DNA of 16,178 nt from DATBSL01 sp036559805. Its GTDB lineage: Bacteria > Acidobacteriota > Vicinamibacteria > Fen-336. The notes under the pieces were generated by a model, which saw nothing but the letters and a program-made list of their open reading frames with translations, was not told the origin of the DNA and searched no databases. Below are positions 1-6,569 of the stretch, piece by piece; the stretch's first letter is position 1, and every line of letters begins with the position of its first letter. The stretch lies in the NCBI GenBank assembly GCA_036559805.1, contig DATBSL010000077.1:1-16178 (forward strand). The letters are read 5' to 3'. A program made the translations under genes and the position numbers.

Positions 1-62
1 ACGTCGGCCTTGGTAAGGCCGGTGTCGCGCGCGATCCGCTTGACGAGGTCGGCCTTGTTCAA
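1..62 (-). CDS. HU/IHF-family DNA-binding protein, N-terminal fragment
   Basis: The minus strand from 62 to the window edge encodes MNKADLVKRIARDTGLTKAD, the typical opening of HU-family histone-like proteins, small dimeric nucleoid proteins that bend DNA. Only about 20 of the usual 90 or so residues are in the window, so HU cannot be separated from IHF. The best start is a TTG codon at 62-60, because the family normally begins Met-Asn-Lys or Met-Thr-Lys and there is no ATG or GTG in the right place. The gene begins two bases after the stop of the GWxTD gene on the same strand and has no clear Shine-Dalgarno sequence, so translational coupling in an operon is likely. The family call rests on a short but characteristic stretch. 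Confidence 0.8.
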   Translation of the reverse strand, partial: MNKADLVKRIARDTGLTKAD

Positions 63-64
63 GG

Positions 65-1507
65 CTAGGGTTGGACTTCGAGCGGGGCTTCCTGGACGAT
101 CTCGCGCTTTCCGATCTTGTCGGTGATCTTGAGCTGGACGACGTACTTGCCCGGGCCGAAGGTGGCGAGCGGGATCGGGCCGACGGTCGAGCCCGCGAAC
201 TCCGTCACGATCGCGTTCGGCGGAGCCTTGGCGACGGGCGTCTTGCCGTCCCTGAGAACGCTGACGACGGCGCTCGCGTCGGCCTTGCCCGTGGCGGCGT
301 CGAGCTTCAGGTCGTAGACCTGGTAGAAGAACTCGACCTGGTCGGAGACCTTCGCGACGCCGCCGAAGGCCGGGATGAGCCGCAGCGGCCCGAGCTCGAA
401 GGCGTGCAGCGGATGATTCGGGTCCGACGTGCCTCCCGGCAGCTCCTCGACGCGGCGCACGACGATCAGCGAGCCCGCCGAGGCCAGCTTGCTCGCGGTG
501 CCGTCGGCGCCGGACTCGACCTTCGACAGATCCGGCACGTCCACGGGCATCGTGGCGAGCGATCCCTTGCCGCCCTTCTCCTCCGCCGCTCCGGCTTTCA
601 GCGTGTACTTCCCCGGCCGCAGCGCGAGCTTGAAGCCCGCGACGAACGAGCCGTCGGCCTCGACCGGCGCAGTGACGACCTGCTCCGTCCAACCCGCTTC
701 CTTGCCGTCCTCGCCCACGGCGCTCGCGACGACGGCGAGGCGAAGGCTCTTCGAGCCGCCGGAATCGACGACGCCGAGGCCCGCGCTCTCGCCGCGGACG
801 AGCCCGAGCAGAGCCGTCCCGCCGTCCGCGATCTTCAGGTAGGACGCCTGCAGCGCGGCCGGGAAGTCCTGCCGCGGCTGCTTCAGGAGAGCGCGCGCGG
901 CCGAGTCTTTCGGCAGCAGGTCAGCGAGCTTCACGAGCCGGCCGTCCTTCACCTTGTACTCGAGCGTGGGCTGCACCACGAGCTGCGCGGCGACGCGGTC
1001 CATCTGCGGCATGAGCGCGCCCGGCGCGCGGCACTCCTCGTCGAACGCGATCGCCGCCTTGCCGCCGGTGAACGACCGTCCCGGCCTGTCGCGATAGGTC
1101 CAGATTTCCGGGGAACGCAGCCCGGGCTGGCCGCCGCCCTCCTGCTGCACCTCGTCGGGCTTGCCGAGCAGGATGAAGACGCGCCCGCAGTCGGTCTGCG
1201 AGCCGGGCATCGTGGGGACGCGGTAGAGCTTGTCCGCTTCGGCGCGGGCCCGCTCGTACTCGTTCTTGTACTCGTTGCCCGGGGTCTGCAGGTCCTGATC
1301 GCGGCGCGCCCAGAAGATCTGCTGGAACTCGAGCCGATCGCTCTTCTCCTTGAGGCTCTTGTAGACCTTGTCCTCGTCGGCGAGCAGGATCGGCTTGACG
1401 GCGTCGAGGAAGGCCTTGTCGTCCTTGTCCAGTTTCTGGGCACTCGCGAGACGCGGGAGAGCGGCGAGCACGAGGACGACGAGCGTCGAGAGGGACCGAG
1501 CGGGCAT
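65..1507 (-). CDS. Exported GWxTD-domain protein
   Basis: The product is 480 aa. A signal peptide covers about residues 1-23 (hydrophobic core then ASA before Gln24), so the protein should act outside the cytoplasm. Residues about 28-160 match the GWxTD family: an Asp/Lys-rich helical start, FWARRDQD near 66-72, NEYKNEYERAR near 78-88, then PGSQTDCGRVFILLGKPDEV at 101-120 and a WTYRD segment. The diagnostic Gly-Trp-x-Thr-Asp motif reads G102-S-Q-T-D106, so the Trp is replaced by Ser. The remaining 300 or so residues look like beta-rich exported domains with no family I recognise. The family's role is not well defined. GTG (1510) and ATG (1507) starts are adjacent; I prefer ATG because AAGGAG lies 7 bases before it. 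It is divergent from the transpeptidase gene and is followed two bases later by the HU gene. Confidence 0.85.
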   Translation of the reverse strand: MPARSLSTLVVLVLAALPRLASAQKLDKDDKAFLDAVKPILLADEDKVYKSLKEKSDRLEFQQIFWARRDQDLQTPGNEYKNEYERARAEADKLYRVPTMPGSQTDCGRVFILLGKPDEVQQEGGGQPGLRSPEIWTYRDRPGRSFTGGKAAIAFDEECRAPGALMPQMDRVAAQLVVQPTLEYKVKDGRLVKLADLLPKDSAARALLKQPRQDFPAALQASYLKIADGGTALLGLVRGESAGLGVVDSGGSKSLRLAVVASAVGEDGKEAGWTEQVVTAPVEADGSFVAGFKLALRPGKYTLKAGAAEEKGGKGSLATMPVDVPDLSKVESGADGTASKLASAGSLIVVRRVEELPGGTSDPNHPLHAFELGPLRLIPAFGGVAKVSDQVEFFYQVYDLKLDAATGKADASAVVSVLRDGKTPVAKAPPNAIVTEFAGSTVGPIPLATFGPGKYVVQLKITDKIGKREIVQEAPLEVQP

Positions 1508-1514
1508 CACGATT

Positions 1515-1520
1515 CTCCTT
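1515..1520 (-). promoter_or_regulatory. Ribosome binding site of the GWxTD gene
   Basis: AAGGAG on the minus strand lies 7 bases from the ATG at 1507 and only 4 from the GTG at 1510. The spacing favours the ATG as the true start. Confidence 0.6.
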
Positions 1521-1537
1521 GCTTGCTCGAAAGATTG

Positions 1538-1567
1538 ATTTTACGCCCACGACCCGCGAACCGACAA
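1538..1567 (-). promoter_or_regulatory. Putative sigma-70-type promoter of the GWxTD-HU operon
   Basis: On the minus strand, TTGTCG (1567-1562) is followed after 18 bases by TAAAAT (1543-1538), a five-of-six match to the -10 consensus. The predicted transcript would start near 1531 and carry a leader of about 24 bases containing the AAGGAG site. The AT-rich patch stands out from the G+C-rich surroundings. It was called by eye only. Confidence 0.5.
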
Positions 1568-1606
1568 CGCCGCGTGCGGCGGGGCTGCTGGAATCGGCAC
1601 GGTCCG

Positions 1607-1615
1607 TGCTAGTCT
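1607..1615 (+). promoter_or_regulatory. Extended -10 box of the transpeptidase gene (leaderless start)
   Basis: TGC followed by TAGTCT (1610-1615) resembles an extended -10 element. It ends 10 bases before the ATG at 1626. No Shine-Dalgarno sequence lies between them, so the transcript may begin at or within a few bases of the start codon. No convincing -35 hexamer is visible. Confidence 0.35.
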
Positions 1616-1625
1616 CGCTCCCTCG

Positions 1626-2642
1626 ATGTCGAAGCGTTTCCCTCGTTCCGCCGTGGCCGCGATGCTCGGGGCCGTCCTTTCTTTCGGCGTCGTCGCGCAG
1701 GCGGCCGCCGCGCCGCGGCGCGCCTCCCGTCGCGCCGCTCCCGCCACGGCTGTCGTCCTGCCGGCGAGTGCGTCGGCGTGGGACCTCGCGATCGGCGAGG
1801 CCGCGCGCGCGGGACTGGGCCGCGCGCAGGGCGCGGTCGTCGCGATGGACCCGCGCACGGGGCGCGTCCATGCGCTCGTGAACCCGTCGCTCGGCATGCA
1901 GCGCGCCTTCCAGCCCTGCTCGGTGTTCAAGATCGTCGTGGGGATCGCCGGCCTCTCCGAGGGAGTGATCGAGCCGGACACGACCTACCGCTGCCGCAAG
2001 GGCTGCTGGATGTGGGCGGGCCACGGGTCGATCGACCTGAAGCGCGCGCTCGCGGTCTCGTGCAACCCGTACTTCGAGTGGGTGGGCGAGCAGCTCGGCT
2101 ACGAGAAGGTGCAGCGCTACGCTCACCTGCTGGGCCTCGGCGAGCCGTCGGGCATCAACCTGACCGGAGAGACGGCGGGGATCGTTCCCGCGTTCGTCAA
2201 GCCCTCGGCGGTCGGCCACCTGTCGAGCCACGCGGAGGGCGTCGCGACCTCGGCGCTGCAGCTCGCGGTGCTGCTCTCGGCGACGGTCAACGGCGGCGTC
2301 GTGCTCAAGCCGCAGATCACCGGCCCCGAGGGATTCACCGCCGCGGAGCGCTGGCGCCTCCCCGAGGGCACGCGGCTCGAAGGGCTGAGCCAGGGCTTCC
2401 TGGGCGCCGTCAACGAAGGCAGCGCCAGCGCGGCCTTCGACCCGGAGATCGCGGTCGCCGGCAAGACCGGCACCTGCTCCGCGCTCGGCTGGTTCGCGTC
2501 GTACGCGCCGGCCGACCGGCCGGAGCTCGTGGTCGTGGTGTTCCTGCGCCACGGCAGCGGCCACGGCGCTTCCGCCGTGGCCGGCCGCATCTTCCGCCAG
2601 CTGTTCGGCAGCGGCGCCGTTCAGACGGCTGCGGGGCCCTGA
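1626..2642 (+). CDS. Penicillin-binding transpeptidase-domain protein (exported)
   Basis: The product is 338 aa. An N-terminal signal or membrane segment covers about residues 8-29 and is followed by a short Arg/Ala-rich linker. The rest is a penicillin-binding transpeptidase domain with all three active-site motifs in order: SVFK at 99-102 (nucleophile Ser99 and Lys102), SCN at 145-147, and KTGT at 280-283. Such enzymes form or trim peptide cross-links in peptidoglycan and are targets of beta-lactams. It lacks the large N-terminal pedestal domain of class B PBPs (FtsI and PBP2 are around 600 aa) and any transglycosylase domain, so it is a minimal stand-alone catalytic unit. Two CxxxC-like cysteines (C123, C127) lie between the first two motifs. 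A class D beta-lactamase is less likely because the second motif is SxN. It is divergent from the GWxTD gene and convergent with the PEGA gene. Confidence 0.85.
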   Translation: MSKRFPRSAVAAMLGAVLSFGVVAQAAAAPRRASRRAAPATAVVLPASASAWDLAIGEAARAGLGRAQGAVVAMDPRTGRVHALVNPSLGMQRAFQPCSVFKIVVGIAGLSEGVIEPDTTYRCRKGCWMWAGHGSIDLKRALAVSCNPYFEWVGEQLGYEKVQRYAHLLGLGEPSGINLTGETAGIVPAFVKPSAVGHLSSHAEGVATSALQLAVLLSATVNGGVVLKPQITGPEGFTAAERWRLPEGTRLEGLSQGFLGAVNEGSASAAFDPEIAVAGKTGTCSALGWFASYAPADRPELVVVVFLRHGSGHGASAVAGRIFRQLFGSGAVQTAAGP

Positions 2643-2668
2643 GCAGCCGCTGACGGAGCTCCGCCGAC

Positions 2669-3703
2669 CTAGATCGACGGCCGGTCCAGGATCACCCTGA
2701 TCCGCGTCGTCTCTCCCGCCGGGACCTCGATGTCGTTCTCGGCCGTGCGGAAGCCGGGCCTCACCACCTCGATGCGGTGCCGCCCCGGCGCGAGCCGCAG
2801 CGACGCCGCCTCGCGCCCCGTGCCTCGGAAGGCTCCGTCCACGTAGACCGAAGCGTCCTCCGGCTCCACGGTGAGCTCGAGCTTGCCGAACTCGCCGCTC
2901 GGCTCGTTGCCCGCCGCGGGAAGGTCGTCGTCCTCGTCGTCCTCCCGCTCGCGGCGCGTCTCGCGCTCGGGGAGCGGCGCTCCGCCCGTCAGGTCCTCGA
3001 AGCTCTCGCCCGTGCCCTTCTGCATCTCGTGATGCAGCTTGAGCGTCGCGTCCGGTCCGACGTAGACGCGCAGCCGGTGCGTCTTGTAACCCTCGAGCTT
3101 GAGCGTCACGTCGTGCCGACCCGGCGAGAGGTGGAGCCGCTGGAGCAGCCCGTCGAAGTCGTCGACGACGCCGGCGTAGTAGCCGTCCACGTAGACGCGC
3201 GCCTCCGCGGGATCGACCAGCACGCGGAGCGACGCGCCCTCACGGCTGCTGCCTGAGCCGCCGGAGTAGTAGACGGCGCCGCCGCCGTAGCCCGGGTAAC
3301 CCCACCCACCGTAGCCGAAGCTGCCGTACCAGCCGTAGTACCCGTACGGCCACCAGTAGCCGCCGTAGCCGGGGTAGTACCAGCCGCCGCCCCAGCCGGG
3401 ATATCCGTAGCCCGGATAGCCGGGGTAGTAGCCCCCGCCGCCGCCGCTGCCGGTGCCCGCCCGGGGATGGCGCCGCTCGGCGGCGGACGGAGCGTGGTAG
3501 GCGCCGCCCGAGCTCGAGCTGCTCGAGGACGACGTGCCGGGAGAGGGCGAGGAGTGTCGCGATCCGGCGTCGCTACCGCCGTGCGAGCCACCGCCTCCGC
3601 CACCCCCGCCGCCCCGAGGCACGGCGCGATCCTGGGCCATGGCGAGCGCCGGCGACAATGCCAGTCCCGCGGCAAGAAGGAGTCTGCTGGTTCGAGCGCT
3701 CAT
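2669..3703 (-). CDS. Exported Gly/Tyr-rich protein with two PEGA domains
   Basis: The product is 344 aa. A signal peptide covers residues 1-23 (cleavage after AMA). A low-complexity stretch follows: nine glycines at about 31-39, a serine run at about 58-65, and a Gly/Tyr/Pro/Trp-rich segment at about 86-142. Two PEGA-type beta domains follow: residues about 157-227 (VDPAEARVYVDGYYAG, then SPGRHDVTLKLEGY) and about 274-342 (VEPEDASVYVDGAFRG, then APGRHRIEVVRPGF). A highly acidic and basic linker (about 246-261) separates them. PEGA domains occur in bacterial surface proteins and may bind carbohydrate or protein partners; the exact function is unknown. GGAGG lies 5 bases before the ATG, which fixes the start. 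It is convergent with the transpeptidase gene, only 26 bases away. Confidence 0.85.
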   Translation of the reverse strand: MSARTSRLLLAAGLALSPALAMAQDRAVPRGGGGGGGGGSHGGSDAGSRHSSPSPGTSSSSSSSSGGAYHAPSAAERRHPRAGTGSGGGGGYYPGYPGYGYPGWGGGWYYPGYGGYWWPYGYYGWYGSFGYGGWGYPGYGGGAVYYSGGSGSSREGASLRVLVDPAEARVYVDGYYAGVVDDFDGLLQRLHLSPGRHDVTLKLEGYKTHRLRVYVGPDATLKLHHEMQKGTGESFEDLTGGAPLPERETRREREDDEDDDLPAAGNEPSGEFGKLELTVEPEDASVYVDGAFRGTGREAASLRLAPGRHRIEVVRPGFRTAENDIEVPAGETTRIRVILDRPSI

Positions 3704-3830
3704 GGTCGCCTCCGTTGGCCCATTGCCGCCGCAGAACAGTGCAACGTGCGTGCCGTCGAGAGCCGCTGCGCGAGCATCCGTAAGTCGTTGATCAATCGAA
3801 CCATAGCCAACAATCTCGACCGCCGGCGCC

Positions 3831-3878
3831 TCAGCTCCCGTCCCCCACGGCGGACACGGCTGTCCACGCCTGCTTCAT
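3831..3878 (-). CDS. Possible 15-residue leader ORF upstream of the PEGA gene
   Basis: On the minus strand a GAGGAG (3889-3884) sits 5 bases before an ATG at 3878. The ORF reads MKQAWTAVSAVGDGS and then stops. The Shine-Dalgarno and spacing are as good as those of any gene in the window, but the peptide is tiny. After the stop, the frame of the PEGA gene is open all the way to the PEGA start. This could be a leader peptide, the start of a frame-broken gene, or chance. Confidence 0.2.
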   Translation of the reverse strand: MKQAWTAVSAVGDGS

Positions 3879-3923
3879 TCTGACTCCTCGCCCTTCCTTT
3901 CCGCCGCAACTATGAACGCAACC

Positions 3924-3929
3924 TATACT
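3924..3929 (+). promoter_or_regulatory. lpxB: -10-like TATACT box before lpxB
   Basis: TATACT matches five of six -10 consensus bases and ends 9 bases before the GTG at 3939. A transcript starting from it would begin at about that GTG and would exclude the upstream in-frame ATG at 3912. No Shine-Dalgarno sequence precedes either start. The inverse strand (AGTATAGG) could also act as a -10 for the opposite direction. Confidence 0.4.
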
Positions 3930-3938
3930 CCTGACCGC

Positions 3939-5090
3939 GTGAGCTCCGCACCGGGATCGCCCTCGCCGCGACGCCTGCTCGTCTCGTGCGGCGAGCCTTC
4001 CGGCGACCTCTACGCGGGCGAGCTCGTCCGCCACCTGCGCGAGCGGGCAGGCCCGCTTCGGGTTTTCGGGCTGGGCGGCGACCTATTGCTGGCGCAGGAC
4101 GCGCAGCTCGTCGCGCACGTGCGGGACCTCGCGATCGTCGGCCTCGTCGAGGTGCTTCGCCACCTGCGGCGGCTCCGGTCGGTCTTTCGCTCGCTGCTGC
4201 GCGAGGTGGACAGGGAGCCCGTCGCCCTCGCGGTCCTCGTGGACTACGCCGGCTTCAACCTGCGCCTGGCGCGCGAGCTACGGCGGCGCGGCATCCCCGT
4301 CGTGTACTACGTCTCGCCGCAGGTCTGGGCGTGGCGGCGCGGCCGCGTCCGCACGATCCGCGAGTGCGTCGCGCGCATGCTCGTGATCTTCCCGTTCGAG
4401 GAAGCCTTCTACGCTCGCGAGTCGGTGCCCGTCACGTTCGTCGGGCACCCGCTCGTCGACCTGGTGCGGCGCCCGGACGACGCGCGCGCGTTCCTCGCCG
4501 CTCACGGCCTCGAGCCCGCGCGGCCGGTGCTCGCCGTGCTGCCCGGGAGCCGCCGCCAGGAGCTCGCCCGCAACCTGCCGCCGATCGCGGGCGCGCTTCG
4601 GATCCTGCGCTCCGAGCGTCCCGACTTGCAGCCGGCGCTGGCGCTGGCGCCCGGGCTCGACGAAGCGAGCGTGCGGGGCCCGCTCGAGGGCCTTGCGCTG
4701 AAGGTGATCCCCGGAGGGGCTCACGCGCTCATGGGCGTCGCCGACGCGGGGATCATCGCGTCGGGCACCGCCACGGTCGAGGCGGCGCTCCTCGACCTGC
4801 CGTCGGTCGTGGTCTACCGGGTGTCGCCCATCAGTTATGTCCTGGGCCGGCCGTTCGTGAGCGTGCCGCACTACGCGATGGTGAACCTGATCGCCGAGCG
4901 GCGCCTGCTGCCCGAGCTGATGCAGGGCGACTTCCAACCGCACGCCGTCGCGCGTGAGGTCCGACGATTTCTGGAGGACGCTGCGTACCGCTCGGCGACC
5001 AAGGCAGGCCTGGCCGATGTGCGCGCCGCCTTGGGCCGGCCCGGTGCCTCGGCTCGTGCCGCCGACGTGGTGATGTCGTTCCTGCGCTAG
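3939..5090 (+). CDS. lpxB: Lipid-A-disaccharide synthase
   Basis: The product is 383 aa, the usual LpxB length. LpxB is a peripheral membrane GT-B glycosyltransferase that joins UDP-2,3-diacylglucosamine to 2,3-diacylglucosamine-1-phosphate (lipid X) to make the lipid A disaccharide. Diagnostic motifs in order are SCGEPSGDLYAGEL near residues 16-29, DYAGFN near 100, YYVSPQVWAWRRGRV in the middle of the N-terminal domain, FPFEEAFY, VGHPLVD, LPGSRRQEL and SGTATVEAALLDLPSVVVYR. These match the known LpxB pattern. The start is a choice: ATG 3912 adds nine residues, but a TATACT box lies inside that extension, so I prefer GTG 3939. No other lpx gene is in the window, so the gene stands apart from the usual lpxA-lpxB cluster. 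Confidence 0.93.
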   Translation: MSSAPGSPSPRRLLVSCGEPSGDLYAGELVRHLRERAGPLRVFGLGGDLLLAQDAQLVAHVRDLAIVGLVEVLRHLRRLRSVFRSLLREVDREPVALAVLVDYAGFNLRLARELRRRGIPVVYYVSPQVWAWRRGRVRTIRECVARMLVIFPFEEAFYARESVPVTFVGHPLVDLVRRPDDARAFLAAHGLEPARPVLAVLPGSRRQELARNLPPIAGALRILRSERPDLQPALALAPGLDEASVRGPLEGLALKVIPGGAHALMGVADAGIIASGTATVEAALLDLPSVVVYRVSPISYVLGRPFVSVPHYAMVNLIAERRLLPELMQGDFQPHAVAREVRRFLEDAAYRSATKAGLADVRAALGRPGASARAADVVMSFLR

Positions 5091-5140
5091 CGGGCCCGCG
5101 CCGGCGTATCCCGCAGCTACTCCACTCAGCTTCCTGGGTT

Positions 5141-5202
5141 CTTTTCAGGCCAATGGCTAAAAAACCTTGACACGATCAATGGTTGTGTGTGACCTTTTCA
5201 GG
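5141..5202 (+). repeat. Paired CTTTTCAGG direct repeats around a promoter
   Basis: CTTTTCAGG occurs at 5141-5149 and again at 5194-5202, bracketing the TTGACA element of the first cysteine-rich lipoprotein gene. A shorter repeat, CAATGG, occurs between them at 5151-5156 and 5177-5182. The whole patch is AT-rich against its surroundings. Repeats flanking a promoter could be regulator sites, but a nine-base repeat may also be chance. Confidence 0.4.
5167..5194 (+). promoter_or_regulatory. Putative promoter of the first cysteine-rich lipoprotein gene
   Basis: A perfect TTGACA (5167-5172) is followed after exactly 17 bases by TGACC (5190-5194). The downstream element is a poor match to the vegetative -10. 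The same TTGACA, 17-base gap and TGACC recurs before the second paralogue, with GTG preceding TGACC in both. An alternative sigma factor or an activator site is possible. Confidence 0.45.
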
Positions 5203-5226
5203 TGAATTCTAGGCAAGAGGTCGCAA

Positions 5227-5868
5227 ATGAACCGAAATCATTACGGGTTGGCTGCCGCTGCCCTCGTCCTGGTGGGCTGCCACACGATCACGGAAGAGCT
5301 GCCGACGGCGCCCAGCGCGTCGCCGAAAGCGCCGACGTCCGGCGTGCTCAAGGTCTCGATCCCGTCGATCCCGACCGCCACGCCGACTCCGAAGCCGACC
5401 CCGACACCCGAACCGGGCCCAGGGCCCACGCCGGCGCCGACTCCCGCGCCGACGCCCGGCCCGGGCGCTAACGGCTGCAAGAGCCCGCTGCCGCCGCCGC
5501 TCTGGGTCATCAACACGAAGGTCCACATCCGCGGGCCGAACCGCTGGACGCTCGACTCCACGCCGATCGTGCACGACCGCGAGTACTGCGCACAGATCGG
5601 GTTCACCGACGGCCGCGTCGACTGCCCCGTGCGCACCGAGGGGACGGCCGACAGGGAGGCCTGCGAGGCCTACGCCCTCGGCGGTCCCGCGCAGGACACC
5701 GGCCGAGTCGGCCCGACCTGGACGCGCAACGGCAACCACTGCACCGGGAACGCGGGCGACTGCGATAACCACGAGGACAACCAGTTCCTGGTCTATGCCT
5801 ACGGCGGCGGCAGGTACCAGGCCTGCTCGCGAAACGGGGTGTGCGGAACCGTACAGGTGGACCGCTGA
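5227..5868 (+). CDS. Eight-cysteine lipoprotein, paralogue 1
   Basis: The product is 213 aa. A lipoprotein signal peptide ends in the canonical lipobox LVGC (lipidated Cys18), so the protein should be membrane-anchored and exposed to the periplasm or surface. Residues about 45-80 form a Pro/Thr-rich linker. The C-terminal domain (about 84-213) has eight cysteines, at 84, 121, 133, 146, 172, 179, 200 and 206, enough for four disulfides. It carries motifs shared with both downstream neighbours: LDSTP, YCA then IGFTDGR, CPVR, DTGR then GPTW, NHEDNQ and VCG. I recognise no known family. AAGAGG 6 bases before the ATG supports the start. It is the first of three tandem paralogues. No catalytic signature is evident; binding, adhesion or inhibition are all open. 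Confidence 0.85.
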   Translation: MNRNHYGLAAAALVLVGCHTITEELPTAPSASPKAPTSGVLKVSIPSIPTATPTPKPTPTPEPGPGPTPAPTPAPTPGPGANGCKSPLPPPLWVINTKVHIRGPNRWTLDSTPIVHDREYCAQIGFTDGRVDCPVRTEGTADREACEAYALGGPAQDTGRVGPTWTRNGNHCTGNAGDCDNHEDNQFLVYAYGGGRYQACSRNGVCGTVQVDR

Positions 5869-5873
5869 GTCTC

Positions 5874-5901
5874 TTGACACCTCCGGGCGGGCCGTGTGAC
5901 C
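5874..5901 (+). promoter_or_regulatory. Putative promoter of the second cysteine-rich gene
   Basis: TTGACA (5874-5879) begins five bases after the stop of paralogue 1 and is followed after 17 bases by TGACC (5897-5901), the same arrangement as before paralogue 1. The GTG start at 5910 lies 8 bases further on with no Shine-Dalgarno sequence, which would fit a leaderless message. Confidence 0.4.
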
Positions 5902-5909
5902 GTCTCCCG

Positions 5910-6569
5910 GTGCCGCGCGCGTCCCTCCAGCGAGCCGTGAGAGCCGGGCTCGGGGTGTGCCTGGCGGCCACGTGGGCCTGCGCGTCGCTGGAGACGCCGA
6001 CGGAGCCGCCGGCGCCGACTCCGGGGCCGGGCACGGGAGTCAGCCCGACCCCGAACCCGAACCCCACGCCGACGCCGATCCTGGGCGCCCCAGCGAAGCC
6101 GACACCGACCCCCGATCCCTCGGCGACGCCCAATCCGTCGGCGAGCCCGTCGACTCCGCCTCCGCAAGGCGCCGGCGACTGCCGCGATCCGGTCCCCGGA
6201 CCGCTCGCGGAAGTGATCGTGAAGATCCACCAGCGCGGCGACAGCCGGTGGGTGCTCGATTCGACGCCGCTCGTGGGTCCTGACGTCGCGTATTGTGCGA
6301 AGATCGGATTTACAGATGGCCGGAGCATGTGCCCAGTCCGCGTCGAGGGCCACCCGGAGCGCGGGGCATGCGAGCTCTTCGTGACCGGCCGCGCCCGGGA
6401 CACCGGCCGCTCGGGGCCGACGTGGTACCTCGACGGCTCGCTCTGCAACGGCCAGGCGGGCTGCGAAAACCATCCCGACAACCAGTACCAGGTGCTCGCG
6501 TACAAGGGCGGCCTCTACAAGGCGTGCGGGAAGAACGACGTCTGCGGAGACGTGACGGTCGATCGCTAG
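5910..6569 (+). CDS. Eight-cysteine secreted protein, paralogue 2
   Basis: The product is 219 aa from the GTG at 5910. A signal peptide covers about residues 1-23. The cysteine at 24 follows Thr-Trp-Ala, a poor lipobox, so lipidation is less certain than in its neighbours. A long Pro/Thr/Ser-rich linker follows (about 30-86). The C-terminal domain has cysteines at 91, 129, 141, 154, 179, 185, 206 and 212, spaced as in paralogue 1 within a base or two of residues. Shared blocks are VLDSTPLVGPDVAYCAKIGF, CPVR, DTGR then GPTW, NHPDNQ and VCG. An upstream in-frame GTG at 5841 would add 23 residues with no signal-like character and would overlap paralogue 1 by 28 bases, so 5910 is preferred. The function is unknown. 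Confidence 0.8.
   Translation: MPRASLQRAVRAGLGVCLAATWACASLETPTEPPAPTPGPGTGVSPTPNPNPTPTPILGAPAKPTPTPDPSATPNPSASPSTPPPQGAGDCRDPVPGPLAEVIVKIHQRGDSRWVLDSTPLVGPDVAYCAKIGFTDGRSMCPVRVEGHPERGACELFVTGRARDTGRSGPTWYLDGSLCNGQAGCENHPDNQYQVLAYKGGLYKACGKNDVCGDVTVDR

Larger units (their letters stand above)
3704..3938 (+). other. Divergent intergenic region between the PEGA gene and lpxB
   Basis: About 235 bases separate the PEGA start from the preferred lpxB start. The region is noticeably less G+C-rich than its surroundings, especially 3780-3830. It holds the possible leader ORF on the minus strand, the TATACT box in front of lpxB, and the PEGA ribosome binding site at its left edge. I see no clear -35/-10 pair for the PEGA gene and no RNA gene. 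Confidence 0.5.

Noticed and set aside
921..2564. Long minus-strand open frame opposite the transpeptidase gene and running into the GWxTD gene in another frame
   Set aside because: Its translation is Arg/Ala-rich shadow sequence. Both recognised genes occupy the region with clear motifs and ribosome binding sites or a plausible promoter.
1626..2642. Class D beta-lactamase instead of a PBP
   Set aside because: The second motif is SCN (SxN) followed by KTGT, which is the transpeptidase pattern. The family boundary is not absolute, so this remains a minor alternative.
2654..2663. CGGAGCTCCG palindrome between the convergent transpeptidase and PEGA genes as a terminator
   Set aside because: It is a ten-base perfect palindrome with no loop and no T-run, so it would not form a stable terminator hairpin.
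5155..5170. Sigma-54 promoter (TGGC ... TTGA) before the first lipoprotein gene
   Set aside because: The spacing between the GG and the downstream dinucleotide is two bases too long, and the GC of the -12 element is missing.
5390..5465. Pro/Thr-coding repeats in the lipoprotein genes considered as a CRISPR or minisatellite
   Set aside because: The units are six-base imperfect repeats in frame with a stalk region. There are no spacers and no longer conserved repeat.
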